Source: Stereum hirsutum FP-91666 SS1
Taxonomy: Eukaryota > Basidiomycota > Agaricomycetes > Russulales > Stereaceae
Assembly: GCF_000264905.1 (NCBI RefSeq)
Contig: NW_006763131.1
Span: 2,870,708 to 2,934,707, forward strand
Direction: 5' to 3'
DNA length: 64,000 bases
Positions 1 through 9,948 of the stretch are shown piece by piece; within the stretch, counting starts at the first letter, position 1, and every line of letters starts with the position of its first letter. The notes under the pieces were generated by a model that worked only from the letters and a program-made list of their open reading frames with translations, searched no databases and was not told the DNA's origin. The translations under genes were made by a program, and so were the position numbers.

Positions 1-1
1 T

Positions 2-403
2 CGCCTAACGGACGCGGAGCTCATATACACGCCCTCACAGATCGCTCTAGCCTGCATGTCTCTTGCTCAGCCCGACCTCGCCACGTCTTGGGCTCGAGCA
101 AAAGACGCTCTTCTCTCCCTCGATGTCGTAGAGTCTATCAAGAATATGATCCTGAGAGACGGTGACGTTCCGTCCGTTGAGGTTGTCCGCGAGATTGACA
201 GACGGCTTCGGTTATGCAAAAACCCAGAGAAAATCGTCGGGAGCAAGGCATATCTAAAGAAGCAGGCAAAGGAGGAGCAAGCGGCGTCTGAGAAGCGAGA
301 GAAGAAAGCGGAGGTGGTCAGGAAAGCGGCAGAAGCAGATCCTTTTGGAGACGCGTTGGCTGAAGACGTAGAGAGGGTCGCAGAGCTGGACGATGACGAT
401 TGA
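2..403 (+). CDS. CCL1: Cyclin H (Ccl1) C-terminal part, 5' end outside window
   Basis: The reading frame is open from base 2, so the gene starts before the window. The visible 133 codons begin with LTDAELIYTPSQIALAC, typical of the second cyclin fold of cyclin H, the partner of Cdk7/Kin28 in the TFIIH kinase module. TFIIH phosphorylates the RNA polymerase II C-terminal domain and takes part in nucleotide excision repair. Next comes the family's terminal helix region (EIDRRLRLCKNPEK near residues 68-81 of the visible part). The end is a charged Lys/Glu-rich tail closing with four Asp residues before TGA at 401-403. The assignment rests on the match of the TPSQIAL helix and the terminal helix to the family. 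The kinase-binding first fold is not in view. No intron is seen in this part. Confidence 0.8.
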   Translation, partial: RLTDAELIYTPSQIALACMSLAQPDLATSWARAKDALLSLDVVESIKNMILRDGDVPSVEVVREIDRRLRLCKNPEKIVGSKAYLKKQAKEEQAASEKREKKAEVVRKAAEADPFGDALAEDVERVAELDDDD

Positions 404-660
404 GCCTGACATGTAGATTATTACAGGCGAATACCAGCATTCAGATCTGATGTGTATTTCTCTCCTTGACAGCGCCTTCTACGTGGTATACACCGGAGAA
501 TGCGCTAGGCAAAATGTGACTTCTGACCGAATCAACGCATCATATTGAGGCTGAACCATAAAGAAAGCGACGAAGAAAAGGATCATGTGGTTACATACTC
601 ATGGGATGAAATCATAGGTCAAAAGGCGGGGGGAAGGTAAGGTACAGCCAACGCAACGAT

Positions 661-1441
661 CTAGTAGCCCAGAGCAGTGAGCTTCTCGAAGGAAGCAGCG
701 TTGTCGGTGACGGCCTTTTGACGCAGCTTCACCGCAGCAGTCTGGAGGGGCGTTGAATAACAAGGTATAAATTAGATTGAAGAGAAGCGAACGTACCTTG
801 CGTTCATGGAACGCCTGCGCCTTAATCTTCCTCTTCTCCTCAAGACGGTCAACGACATCCTTGTAACCCCAGCCGACCTCATGCGAGAGACGCTATAACG
901 GCGTAGGGATTGAATATGAAGATTGTTTGAAGATAACGGATAAGACACACCTTCACCGTGCAGTACTTCCTCCCGGGCTTCAACCGCAAAACCCTCAACG
1001 CCTCCGGCACAACCATGCGCTTCTTCCTGTCGTATGGGGGAGGGATACCCTCGAAGAGCTTCAAACGCTCGAGGGCAGCAGCGCCACGGGCAGTCTTGTG
1101 GGGGACCATACCACGGATGGCTCGGAAAAGGATTTTGGAAGGAGCGCGGTGATGGAAGGGGCCAGACTTTTTGGGGTTGACAATGTGGCGCTTGTGTAGG
1201 AAGTTATGGTAGCGCAGCTAGGCAAATGAGAGAAGTCTGAGAATGCAATTCGTGAGCGTGAACCGACAGCGAAACGCGTTACCTTGTTGCGGAAGAAGCT
1301 GCCCGAGATGTTGATCTCCTCGCAGCGAACGACGACAATCTTCTGGCCGTTCAAGACCTGCTTGGAGATGATAGAGGCCAGCCGGCCCAGAAGATGGCCC
1401 TTACCATCAATGACGATGGGGCTGGAGGAGATGGTGGCCAT
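661..1441 (-). CDS. RPL16: 60S ribosomal protein uL13 (L16/L13A)
   Basis: Cytosolic large-subunit ribosomal protein. Four exons read on the minus strand: 1283-1441, 951-1217, 797-892 and 661-741, all with GT..AG borders. Exon 1 starts [20 protein letters not shown], the family N-terminus. Exon 2 carries [19 protein letters not shown] and [16 protein letters not shown], the most conserved uL13 block. Exon 3 carries [14 protein letters not shown], and exon 4 ends in ALGY then TAG. The total is about 200 residues, as expected. It is transcribed away from the mitochondrial ACP gene, with about 0.9 kb between the two start codons. Exon joins were inferred from reading frame and splice borders. Confidence 0.95.
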
Positions 1442-2334
1442 GGCGAGTCTGTACGCGCAAAATACGTCAATATATGGGATTTTTTGGTCTATATTGTGGA
1501 AACACCAAGCGCACCTATGAAAGAGGAGGAGGAGAGTACAGGAAACGGTGTTTAAAATGAGAAATTATGCGTAATATCGGCGGGCTCACCTTGAGGATCT
1601 TGCTGTTGGACGAGTATGCTGGTGGCGGCAATGGCCTAGTGACAGCCACCGTGACATTGAACTGCATAGTTGCTCCGGCAAATGCCGGAACTGATGCCGG
1701 GTGGCTTGCCCCCAACTTCAGAAATAGGGGCCGTGACACAAAGCTGGTCCCCGTAGGCTCCATCGAATGCCATGACTGTGCAGCTGTAATTTATTCGTAA
1801 CAATCTACCAATTTACTCGAGCCCATCAGATGCAGTCGCCCATGACTGCTAGCATCGACTCCTACATTCAGCACACGAACATGCCCGTCTCCAAGCTCCT
1901 ACCCTGGCATCGATCCTGTTGGTCTTCGTGGCAGACATTTATACAATGCATAACAGTATCGACTGCCTTCACGTCCATAAAGACGACGAGCGGTCATCTA
2001 GACTGAGAGTCCTTACAAACACGCTCTGGTCATTGAGCTCCTTTGCGATTGACTTGGGTTTGCTGAACATCAACATATCGAGTTGCAACTCAGTTTATGA
2101 CAGCATGCAAAATACGTCCTGTCACTCCTGTGATGCATCTAGGCGAGAACCTTTGATGGGTGCTTAGATCTTGGCCTGCGTCTCGACAAACAGTGTATGT
2201 TCGCCGTTTGATTGCACCTAACCCTAATACAGGTCCAGGGCACGCGAGGAGCCGGGCGTTCCCGATTTCTGCCGTTCGTCATCGCGTCGAAGGCGTCGCT
2301 CGAGTCTCGCGTTCTCCTCGATATTCTCAACAAA
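1442..2334. promoter_or_regulatory. Divergent intergenic region between uL13 and ACP genes
   Basis: No coding region is supported here. The stretch lies between two divergent start codons and must hold both promoters and 5' leaders. A perfect short inverted repeat, CCGGCAAATGCCGG, lies at about 1676-1689. It could form a small hairpin or be a binding site; nothing shows its role. Confidence 0.5.
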
Positions 2335-2948
2335 ATGTCTTTCGTTCGTCTTGCCCTTCGCAGCGCTGCGCGCCCAACTCTCGCTGCCCGTGCCCTCCCC
2401 AGGACTCAGTTCCCCCGCTTTGCTCCTCGGGCAGCCTTCTCGGCCGCTGCAGGTCTTTCTAAAGGAGAGATTGAGACGCGTGTGTTGGATGTACTGAAGG
2501 GCTTTGAGAAGGTCGACCCGGCAAAAGTGCGTCTCGCTCGTTGATATACGGAGGTTATGCGTGCTGAGACAGCATGTTCGTTCTCTGCAGCTTTCCCCAA
2601 CATCGTCATTTTCGAGTGACTTGGGTTTGGACAGTCTCGATGCAGTAGAGGTTGTTATGGCCGTAGAGGAGGTCAGTCTGCGGTCATTCTCACTCCAGGT
2701 ATACAGCTCGAGCTGACCACACCTCTGAGAACAGGAGTTCTCTATCGAGATTCCAGATGCCGAGGCGGATGACATCAAAACAGTGAAGGAGGGTGCGTAC
2801 ATCCTATCCTTCGTTTGCGGTCACGGACTCATTATGGAACCTTCGCTATAGCTATCGACTACATTGCCCGAACTCCTGAAGGTGTGTAGCAATGCTCAAT
2901 GTACTATATACCGTCGTGCTAACTTGTCCTGCTTTCTTAGCGCATTGA
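2335..2948 (+). CDS. ACP1: Mitochondrial acyl carrier protein
   Basis: Carries growing acyl chains for mitochondrial type II fatty-acid synthesis, supplies octanoate for lipoic acid, and in many eukaryotes is also a complex I subunit (NDUFAB1). Five exons: 2335-2526, 2591-2670, 2735-2792, 2852-2881 and 2941-2948. The first about 40 residues are Arg/Ala/Ser-rich without acidic residues, a typical mitochondrial presequence. Exon 2 has SDLGLDSLDAVEVVMAVEEE; the Ser of the DSLD motif takes the 4'-phosphopantetheine arm. The last exon holds only two bases of an Ala codon, His and TGA, completing the fungal-type end TPEAH. The start ATG follows a run without other upstream ATGs in frame. The product fits the short ACP family. 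Confidence 0.93.
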
Positions 2949-3288
2949 GTTCTGGATACTTCCCTGCCCACTAGCTGTATTTCCTTTTTCAATATCACCG
3001 CTTTTGAACCATCATGACCGCGCGCGTGATGTACATCTTCCTTGAAGCCGAGGTTGCTGGCGTCCGCTTTGTGCTAGACAGAATTGCAATGAACAACATT
3101 ACGTTGCGGCCCGCCTAGCCGAGCAATGAGCCAATCCGGGCGCCCTGTTTATAGAACCTTGTCAATCCAGGTTCTGCACGGGCCTCATCTAGTTCAAGCA
3201 ATTACAACATCTTCACTCCTGTCTTCCATCACTAGCTACCTATTATCGTCGCCCTCCTCGTTCGCGATTACAAAACTTTACCCCAAGC

Positions 3289-4596
3289 ATGCAAAGTAAC
3301 GCGCCATCTGTTAAGCGTATAACTGTCTCTAAGCCACTGCTGAAGACCGGATGCACGTTGGGCGAAAGTCTGTACTACTCAGGATGATTGTTGACTATCT
3401 CTTTGCGTTATGTTCATACCGTCCATAAAGGTCCTCTGTTCGACCCCGCAACCTCTACGCTGCATTTCGTGGACATCGAGGAGCGTAAAGTGAGCCGCTC
3501 CTTTGTTCTGGCACGTCAAGTACTCAATGTTTCATACCCGAAGGTATTCCATCTGAAGACGGTGACCATGGACATCTCAGAAGAAGTGTTTCCTGAGAAG
3601 ATCACATGCCTTGCCTTACGAAAGTCTGGTGCCGGTGTATGTCCACTAACCTTCTGAATTGGCTTTCATCCTAGACTAACCCACACGAAATGAAGCTAGC
3701 CTGCGCCACTGCCTCCGGCGTAGCTTTGCTCGCAGACTCACAGTTAAAGTGTATATGTCAAGCGATACCAGAAGAACACCGGCCATTCACCAGATTGAAC
3801 GATGGTGCCTGTGATAGCCAAGGAAGGTTCTTCGTAGGATCTCTATATAACAAAGACGCGGGCATTCCTGGGATGTTATACCGAATAGACCCTTCAAACG
3901 GAAGTGTCGTCGTCGTAGACGAGGGCCCTTTCACCGTAAGTCATTCGTTGGATGAAGAGTTCATTCCGTATCCGCGGATTGACTCCTACCACAGGATTCG
4001 AACGGACTAGGGTGGAGCCCGGACGGAAAGATATTGTGAGTGTGTCATGCTTTGCTTACACACAATAATAGCTAATCGCTTGCTTTGGAGCTAGATACTT
4101 TACGGACTCGTTCGAGAATATCATATACGCCTACGACTACGACGTGTCCACTGGCTCGGTCACCAACCGACGGGTGTTTATCGACGCAATAGCAGAAGGC
4201 CTTAGGAAGGGTTCATTTTGTGACGGGTTTTGCATAGACACAGAAGGCTGTATCTGGAGTGCACGGTTTGCTTTCTTACTCCCTTCCGTTCAGACCTTGA
4301 ACACAGCTGACGGTATATCGATGATGACTAGATGGGGCGGTTCGTCCATCGCTAGGTTCACGATGGAAGGCAAGCTCGACTTGCTGGTCGACTTCCCCAC
4401 CGTATACCATGTCACCGCGTGTACGTTTGGAGGGCCAGATATGGACAAGCTTTACGTGACCACGGCGCATTGTGGTGCGATAACTGGGGATAGAGAAGGT
4501 CTTCAGGCGCGGTTTCCGGATTCGGGGCATCTGTTTGTGGTTGATTTGAAAGGACAGTTCAAGGGAGCAGAATGGAGGCATCGGATGAACGTGTAA
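3289..4596 (+). CDS. Regucalcin/SMP-30/gluconolactonase-like protein
   Basis: A six-bladed beta-propeller of the SMP-30 family, whose members hydrolyse sugar lactones or other esters with one divalent metal. The start chosen is ATG 3289, giving a protein with the expected opening (KTGCTLGES, then PLFDPATSTLHFVDIEERK). Later exons give RPFTRLNDGACDSQGRFFVG with the metal-site Asn/Asp, GLGWSPDGKILYFTDS, and FCDGFCIDTEGCIWSARWGG, where the Asp of CDGF matches the family's metal ligand. Exon borders seen include 3289-3367, 3431-3489, 3544-3636 and 3696 onward. A 66-nt intron at 4266-4331 has no stop and keeps the frame, so it is easy to mis-annotate as coding. The product ends at TAA 4594-4596. 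The family is clear; the substrate is not known. Confidence 0.88.
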
Positions 4597-4821
4597 AGTG
4601 ATGTACGGCAGGAAAAGATGAATGTATTGGAACCGTAGATAATTCTACTGTATTATGACCGGAGGCCTCGAAATGTTGTGTGCCACAACGATCTTACTTT
4701 GGGCCACACAAACCGTGGGAGGAATCGGCAGCGAATCCGAGTTTGTGGAATCTTGCAAGCTCAACTCTTCTCGCTCTCCTCACTCGAACGGTCTGCTCGA
4801 AAGCAGACCTCCTGCATCATC

Positions 4822-5879
4822 ATGAAACATGGCATGGCCTTCAGGAAACTCTCGCGGACACCATCACATCGGATGCTCATGCTTCGGTATGTATCTCAAG
4901 GGTCAACGAGTATTGCGTCGCGTTCTGACGCGGAAAACCATCTAGCAACTTGGTAACTTCCCTTGTCGAGCATGAGCAGATCAAAACAACTCTTCCCAAG
5001 GCTCGTGAGGCAGCAAGACTTGCTGAGAAGGTGCGTAGGATTGTATCTGCACTTGTCTATACAAACAAACTAATGGTATACGTGGTCTTGTAGGTCATCA
5101 CGATGGCGAAGAAGGGTCGGTATGCGGGCTACCAACGCGCCTCCGGTTTCCTCCTCCAACCCAAACTTACCTCTAAGGTCTTCACCACTCTCGCCGAGCG
5201 CTACCGTGATCGCCCAGGTGGCTACACCCGCATACACAAGTTCGGCAACCGTCCTGGCGACAACGCTCCTCATGCTATCCTCGAATTCGTCGATAATCCT
5301 CGAGACCTCAAATACGAGATGACTTCCCGCGCGGTTGGTTGGGAAGTTCTTGGAAAGGAGATGCGGGAGAGGTCGGCGAAGACATTAGCAGAGGAAGGTG
5401 TTGATGGTGTCGCGGAGTTGATGCAGAAGGAGTTGGTTCTTGGGCCAAAAGCGAAGGGAGATTTGAGGCCGCGGACGCGGTGGAATTTGCAGAAGGTGTT
5501 GAAGTACAGACCAACGGGTGCACTGACCGAGATAGGATTCAAGGCTGAGGATCATATAGTGCGTCCATCTTCTCAGTAGCCGTTTTCAGTTCCTTGATTT
5601 CTTTCAATATAGGACTCGCTGCTCGCGAAACCCTTGTCCATCAAGACACTTCGAGAGAACGCCGACAAGAAGGCCGCTGATACAGCTGAGGAGAACCAAA
5701 CTTACTTCCGCAGTCTTAAGGACATCAAGATGAACGTCGGTGACCGGGCGCCTGGCCAGACTCGTAGCGCACTAACTCTCGCGAGGGGAGGTCTTGGATG
5801 GCAGCCAGGACGCAAAGTTCGATGGTTCGAACGGCGCAAGCTTGGTGTTGAGAAACCTCTCGACTGGACACAATTCTAA
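4822..5879 (+). CDS. MRPL8: Mitochondrial large-subunit ribosomal protein bL17m
   Basis: A component of the mitochondrial ribosome large subunit. The protein begins [20 protein letters not shown] and continues after a short intron as [20 protein letters not shown], the classic bL17 N-terminus, which binds rRNA near the exit tunnel. The next exon holds [17 protein letters not shown] and the aligned Tyr/Arg/Gly block ([20 protein letters not shown]) of the L17 core. As in other fungi there is a long C-terminal extension, here about 200 residues after the core. The last exon starts at 5613 and ends at TAA 5877-5879. There is no long presequence; fungal bL17m often lacks one. An upstream ATG near 4678-4680 is not in frame with this start. 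Confidence 0.92.
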
Positions 5880-5940
5880 TGTGTTTCATCCTTTACACTG
5901 TTGCCATTATCTTATTTTGTTCTCTCGTTCTGCTATGGGC

Positions 5941-5959
5941 ACGCACGCACGCACGCACA
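5941..5959. repeat. ACGC microsatellite
   Basis: About four and a half copies of the tetranucleotide ACGC lie just 3' of the bL17m stop codon. It is a simple-sequence tract in the convergent region between bL17m and the phosphodiesterase gene. Confidence 0.8.
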
Positions 5960-6055
5960 TGCTATGGATCTGTATACAAGTATACAATCGCACTCCGTCT
6001 CTAATAACGATCTGCCCGCCTCTCCACTTGAGAACTCAACGTCACAGCTTATACT

Positions 6056-7502
6056 CTAGAACTGGCTTGCCGCCTCCAGATCATCCGCATTCAACCAAAA
6101 TGCGCCGTCATCCAGCAACTCCTTCCACACTGTGTCCCTCGCCGCGATAGGCCACCCAGGCGTGTCCCAAAACCTCGAGGGAATTCCCAACGCATCCGCT
6201 TCTGCCACCAACGACAAAATCGTTGCCCTCTGCGTCTCCGAAATATTTCCTATCCCACTCCAACCCACGGCGGTCTCGTAGTCCGTGCTAGCGATGGGTG
6301 AAAGTGTAGGACTCCATGTGGCATTGGTGGTGTCGTTGAGGCCTGTGAGGGGTGCATCGAAGAAGAAATCGCGAGGTGAGAGCGCTTGCACACCGGCGAG
6401 GGGGGTGTTTCCGGTTCCGATGACGAGTACGGGTCCTTCGACCAAGGTGTCGTTAACAACAGTGCTCAGGTAACCCGCGTCTCGTAAGGGTTGGAGCGCC
6501 TGTAAGACGGGCGGGAGCGTCCTGTCAAAGTCGCAGGCAGGTCAGTTTCCTTTCGTCCGCTTACTGTAATGCATGATGCTTACGCCGCTCCATCCGTCTT
6601 CATGTCCACCAACAGCTGGAGTGGAGTTGCCGAACTGGTATCCCAGACACCGCTGAAAATCAATGTGAGTGATCAGACAGACTGACGGTTCCGTGCAGAT
6701 TCGCAGCCACATGAGAGATGGACTCACTTTGGCGTCGTCTGATTCGCAGTGAATCCATTCTTCGGATTCTGGCCCGCGATGATTTTTAGCAGAGGCTGGA
6801 CGTAGAGCGAGTCAAACGTCCTTGCAGGGGTGAGGGCCGCCAATTCATGGCCCACCTATAGCCCCAAACACCACGCACATTAGCTGGTGAGGTCAGCATA
6901 ACTCAGAGGAGGGACGTACGTAGAGTGTGTTGTTGATGAACCTTGCTCGACAGAATGATGGTCATCTAAAGGGAGGAATGCACATTTGAAGTTTCAAGCT
7001 TACCAGACATCCGCCTCTACGCTCGCAACGCCAAAGCTCAGTGCGGTGAACAGCGGCACGTCTCTCCAGTCTATGAAACGGACAGCACGTTAACCCGACT
7101 GTCCCCGCATAGAACATAAGATATTGGTCCTCACAGTCATTGTGAGAATGGATCTGCTTCGGCACAATACTTTGTGTGAACTGCGTCGGGTATTGCAGTA
7201 AACTCGAATTTGAAGCCTCCAGGTTTGCGATATACTGGTCGACCCCTGGCTTGGCGGTGACTGTCACCCAGAACCCACTGAGCACCGTGAGCACGGAAAC
7301 GGAGAGTTTCGAGAAGGTGTGAGAAAGCATGTTGAATCCTGGAGCAAACCTGGAAGACATGAAATATGTCTGTGTTAGTTAGGCCACGACCGACTCGTGA
7401 AGGGTCTCGCCACTCTCACCTTTGGATGGCGTAGGACCAAGATTCGAGGACGGCGTACCAGAGGTCGTTGATCAAGACGACGTCGAGATGGGGGAACTTC
7501 AT
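6056..7502 (-). CDS. Aim6-like PLC-type phosphodiesterase family protein
   Basis: The N-terminal part (ATG at 7502) contains a hydrophobic segment (LSVSVLTVLSGFWVTVTA) that could anchor the protein or act as a signal. It is followed by PTQFTQSIVPKQIHSHNDY; the HSHNDY motif is the hallmark of the Aim6/PLC-like phosphodiesterase family, where the His starts the TIM-barrel active site. The last exon (6056 to about 6445) holds GWSGIGNISETQRATILSLV and RFWDTPGWPIAARDTVWKEL, matching the family C-terminus. Several introns separate these parts, and I did not fix every border. In yeast, AIM6 mutants affect mitochondrial inheritance, but no biochemical function is settled. The family assignment is good; activity is inferred from fold only. 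Confidence 0.75.
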
Positions 7503-8092
7503 TTCGCCCGACTTTTAGCTCTATATATAATGCGTCAAGAATATGATCAGGCACTTAGCGCTTCCGACGATGGCTGTCCGTGTATTACGCGCTGAATAGC
7601 GAATCTTCGGTAGCCAGCGCCCACGTTCGACGTAACCGTTGGATGCGTACAGCATGTGCCATCGTGATTTCATCACAATTCTTGGAGGCCTGGGGAACAC
7701 GTCCACGTTTATTGGGATCGCGGAAGAGAGCCGATGCAAGGAGCGGAGAACTGAGGAAACGTTTAGTTGGGTACATGGGACTACCCAAAATATTGTGAAG
7801 GTGAGAATACGGAGATATTCGGAGAACAACCAAGAAAACAGGACAACACGTAAGGTCGTAGCTATATGAATGACTTGAGTAAAATGTTAAAGGGATACAG
7901 AATAGGTGCGTGACAGATGATAAACATGCTTGAGTGTGGCCCGTACGAGATGCAAGATGATGATGATTATTGGGAATGATAACAATGTCAGGATGGTGTA
8001 ATGATGATGGTCAAGGATGCGTGATATAAAGTGTCAGTTGGTTGGGCCAGTCTTGAATGGTGCCTTCGGAACGTTCTAGTTTAAAATTCATA
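7503..8092. other. Intergenic region, no supported gene
   Basis: It holds the promoter side of the phosphodiesterase gene and the 3' side of the next minus-strand gene. A TATATATAA run lies at about 7521-7529. Short frames of 70-100 codons exist on both strands, but none has family-like sequence or convincing splice partners. Confidence 0.4.
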
Positions 8093-9296
8093 CTAGTGCC
8101 ACAAGTCGCCGACATGGAAGTCGGCCTCCGCCTTTCCTCCCAACTTCTCTTGCGCTTCCCTCACCTCTCTATAATCATTTAAATCCGCTCCGTTCGCAAG
8201 CGCGAGACTCAGAGCCGCCACGACTTTCTCCTCTCGTGACACAGGTGGCGGCGCAGGCAGGACAGCAGAAGCAGGTAGCCAAGGCGTAAAACCGGTGGTA
8301 GAGGGAGAGTCCGCGAATGATTGAGAGTCGGAAGTACGGGATATAATGTTGGCGGGACCAGAAAGGGTGAGCGAGGTGAGGGAGGAATCCGTCGAGAGAC
8401 CTGGTGTGGTAGTATAGATGGATGAGGAAGAAGGGAATGTTCCTCTGCTGGGGGAAATATCCATGTCGATGTCCATCGCTTCGTCTGACGGTGTCGAAGT
8501 GGCTGTGTGGACTCCCGACCGGGCTTTCTTGGAGGGCGGGCTACTAGAGCCGTCCGCGACAATGAGGATGTCATCTTCGTCAGACTCTTCGCACTCGTCG
8601 TCGTGAAAGGACTGAGTACGCAGATGTGACTGTGTCCGGCTGCCAGGTACCCGTCCACGACGGTGTTTTGTCTGAGGCGCCGAACTAGTGGCCCGAGCTG
8701 ACTCCAAAGCGCGCATGCGCTGTACGAAGCTCTCATCGCCTTCCGCGAGACTTTTCCGAAGCTCCCCAAACGCATGCGAGTGCAGTTCGACTGCAGAAGG
8801 TGGTGGGTTTCTTGCAGCTTGGCTGGATGGTGCGTTCAATGTCTGCGAGGTGAAAACATTGGACGGAGCTGGAGAGACGGTGCGAGACTTGCGCTTGCGG
8901 ATGGTAGGGTGAGGGAAAAAATTGAAAGCGGCGGATGTCGAGGGCAGCGGTCGAGATGGACGGGAGGGTTGGGTGGGTGTACTGTCCATCTTCGCGATAT
9001 AAATTTGCGAGACGGAGGATGGGATGTGGGTCAATATAAAGGAATGAAAAACAAAGGATGAAACATACCCAATGATCCTGCCGAGGGCGCTTCGCTCTCT
9101 TCCACAGGTCAAGGTCCCACTTTCGGGAACTGCTGACGCTCGCTTCTGTCAACGCCGAGTGCGGTCGTGAACGTTTTGAACGGACGGGTTGTGGATATGC
9201 TTCTTCCTCGAGACTTGAAGAGGAAGATGAAGCAGGTGCAGCAGAATGAGACCTTCGAGCAAGACCATTAATTTTCGAACTGGAGTACGGGGCCAT
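8093..9296 (-). CDS. Uncharacterised Ser/Pro-rich, mostly disordered protein
   Basis: Two exons: 9069-9296, ending in codons for QDHW, and 8093-8989, starting at an internal Met-Asp-Ser. The intron runs from GTATGT to GCGAAG in phase 0. The protein is about 370 residues. The N-terminus is Ser-rich with a basic stretch (RSKRSRP), the middle has an acidic block (DDECEESDEDD) followed by a basic PPSKKARSG that could be a nuclear signal. The C-terminus is the most ordered part: SREEKVVAALSLALANGADL then NDYREVREAQEKL, a predicted amphipathic helix pair, ending in VGDLWH. I do not recognise a domain. The conserved-looking short C-terminal helix in a disordered protein suggests a protein-binding or transcription-related role, which is only a guess. 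Confidence 0.6.
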
Positions 9297-9948
9297 GATG
9301 GCTGAAAGGAAGAGAGCTGGGGGAGCTCAGTCCGGGTGGCGCGCAAAGAAAGTTCAGACGCGGGATTCCCACACCCCATAGCTCCCTTGGGAAACACTCC
9401 TTTGTACATAAGTTACATGTGAATGGAGCTCATGTCGGATGCTCGTTGATTGGCATCATAGTTTCGTATCATTTTAGACGCAATGTCAACGTCGCAGAAA
9501 ATCGTGCAGTGGACTGTCATAGCACTGTGGCGGTGGCGATTCGCAGTTGAGCCCGGCACTGTGGCCCAACCGACCTTACAATGCTCCGTGATAGGCTTTT
9601 CTTCACGGTATCATACATCAAGCTTTGTTTTACTGTCCTCCTTCCCGTTTCTGTCTCACAATTTTTCAGGCATTTGATCTCACCGCAGTGGGTGCTGTCG
9701 GATTGACCTGTAAGGACCGTCCTCCTTGATATGACACGACACGCAGCATTAGACTTCTGCTTCCGTGACTAGTACAATCTGCGCGACCAGTGGGGCACGG
9801 TAATACACCAGATACGAAGAGGACAAGTGTAGCTCCTGATTATTCGACTGAACACGGTTGGTCACAAATCAATTCATAGCCCAAAGGTCAGCAGACTTCA
9901 GCAACGCACCTTCCCTGCATTGGGGGTTTCCGTGTCCTGCTGTTTCAG
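9297..9948. other. Intergenic region, no supported gene
   Basis: This lies between the stop of a large minus-strand gene and the start of the disordered-protein gene. It contains only short unrelated frames, the longest about 64 codons on plus at 9483. Confidence 0.4.

Noticed and set aside
2216..2229. Telomere-like CTAACCCTAA
   Set aside because: Only about one and a half repeat units, inside an ordinary promoter region.
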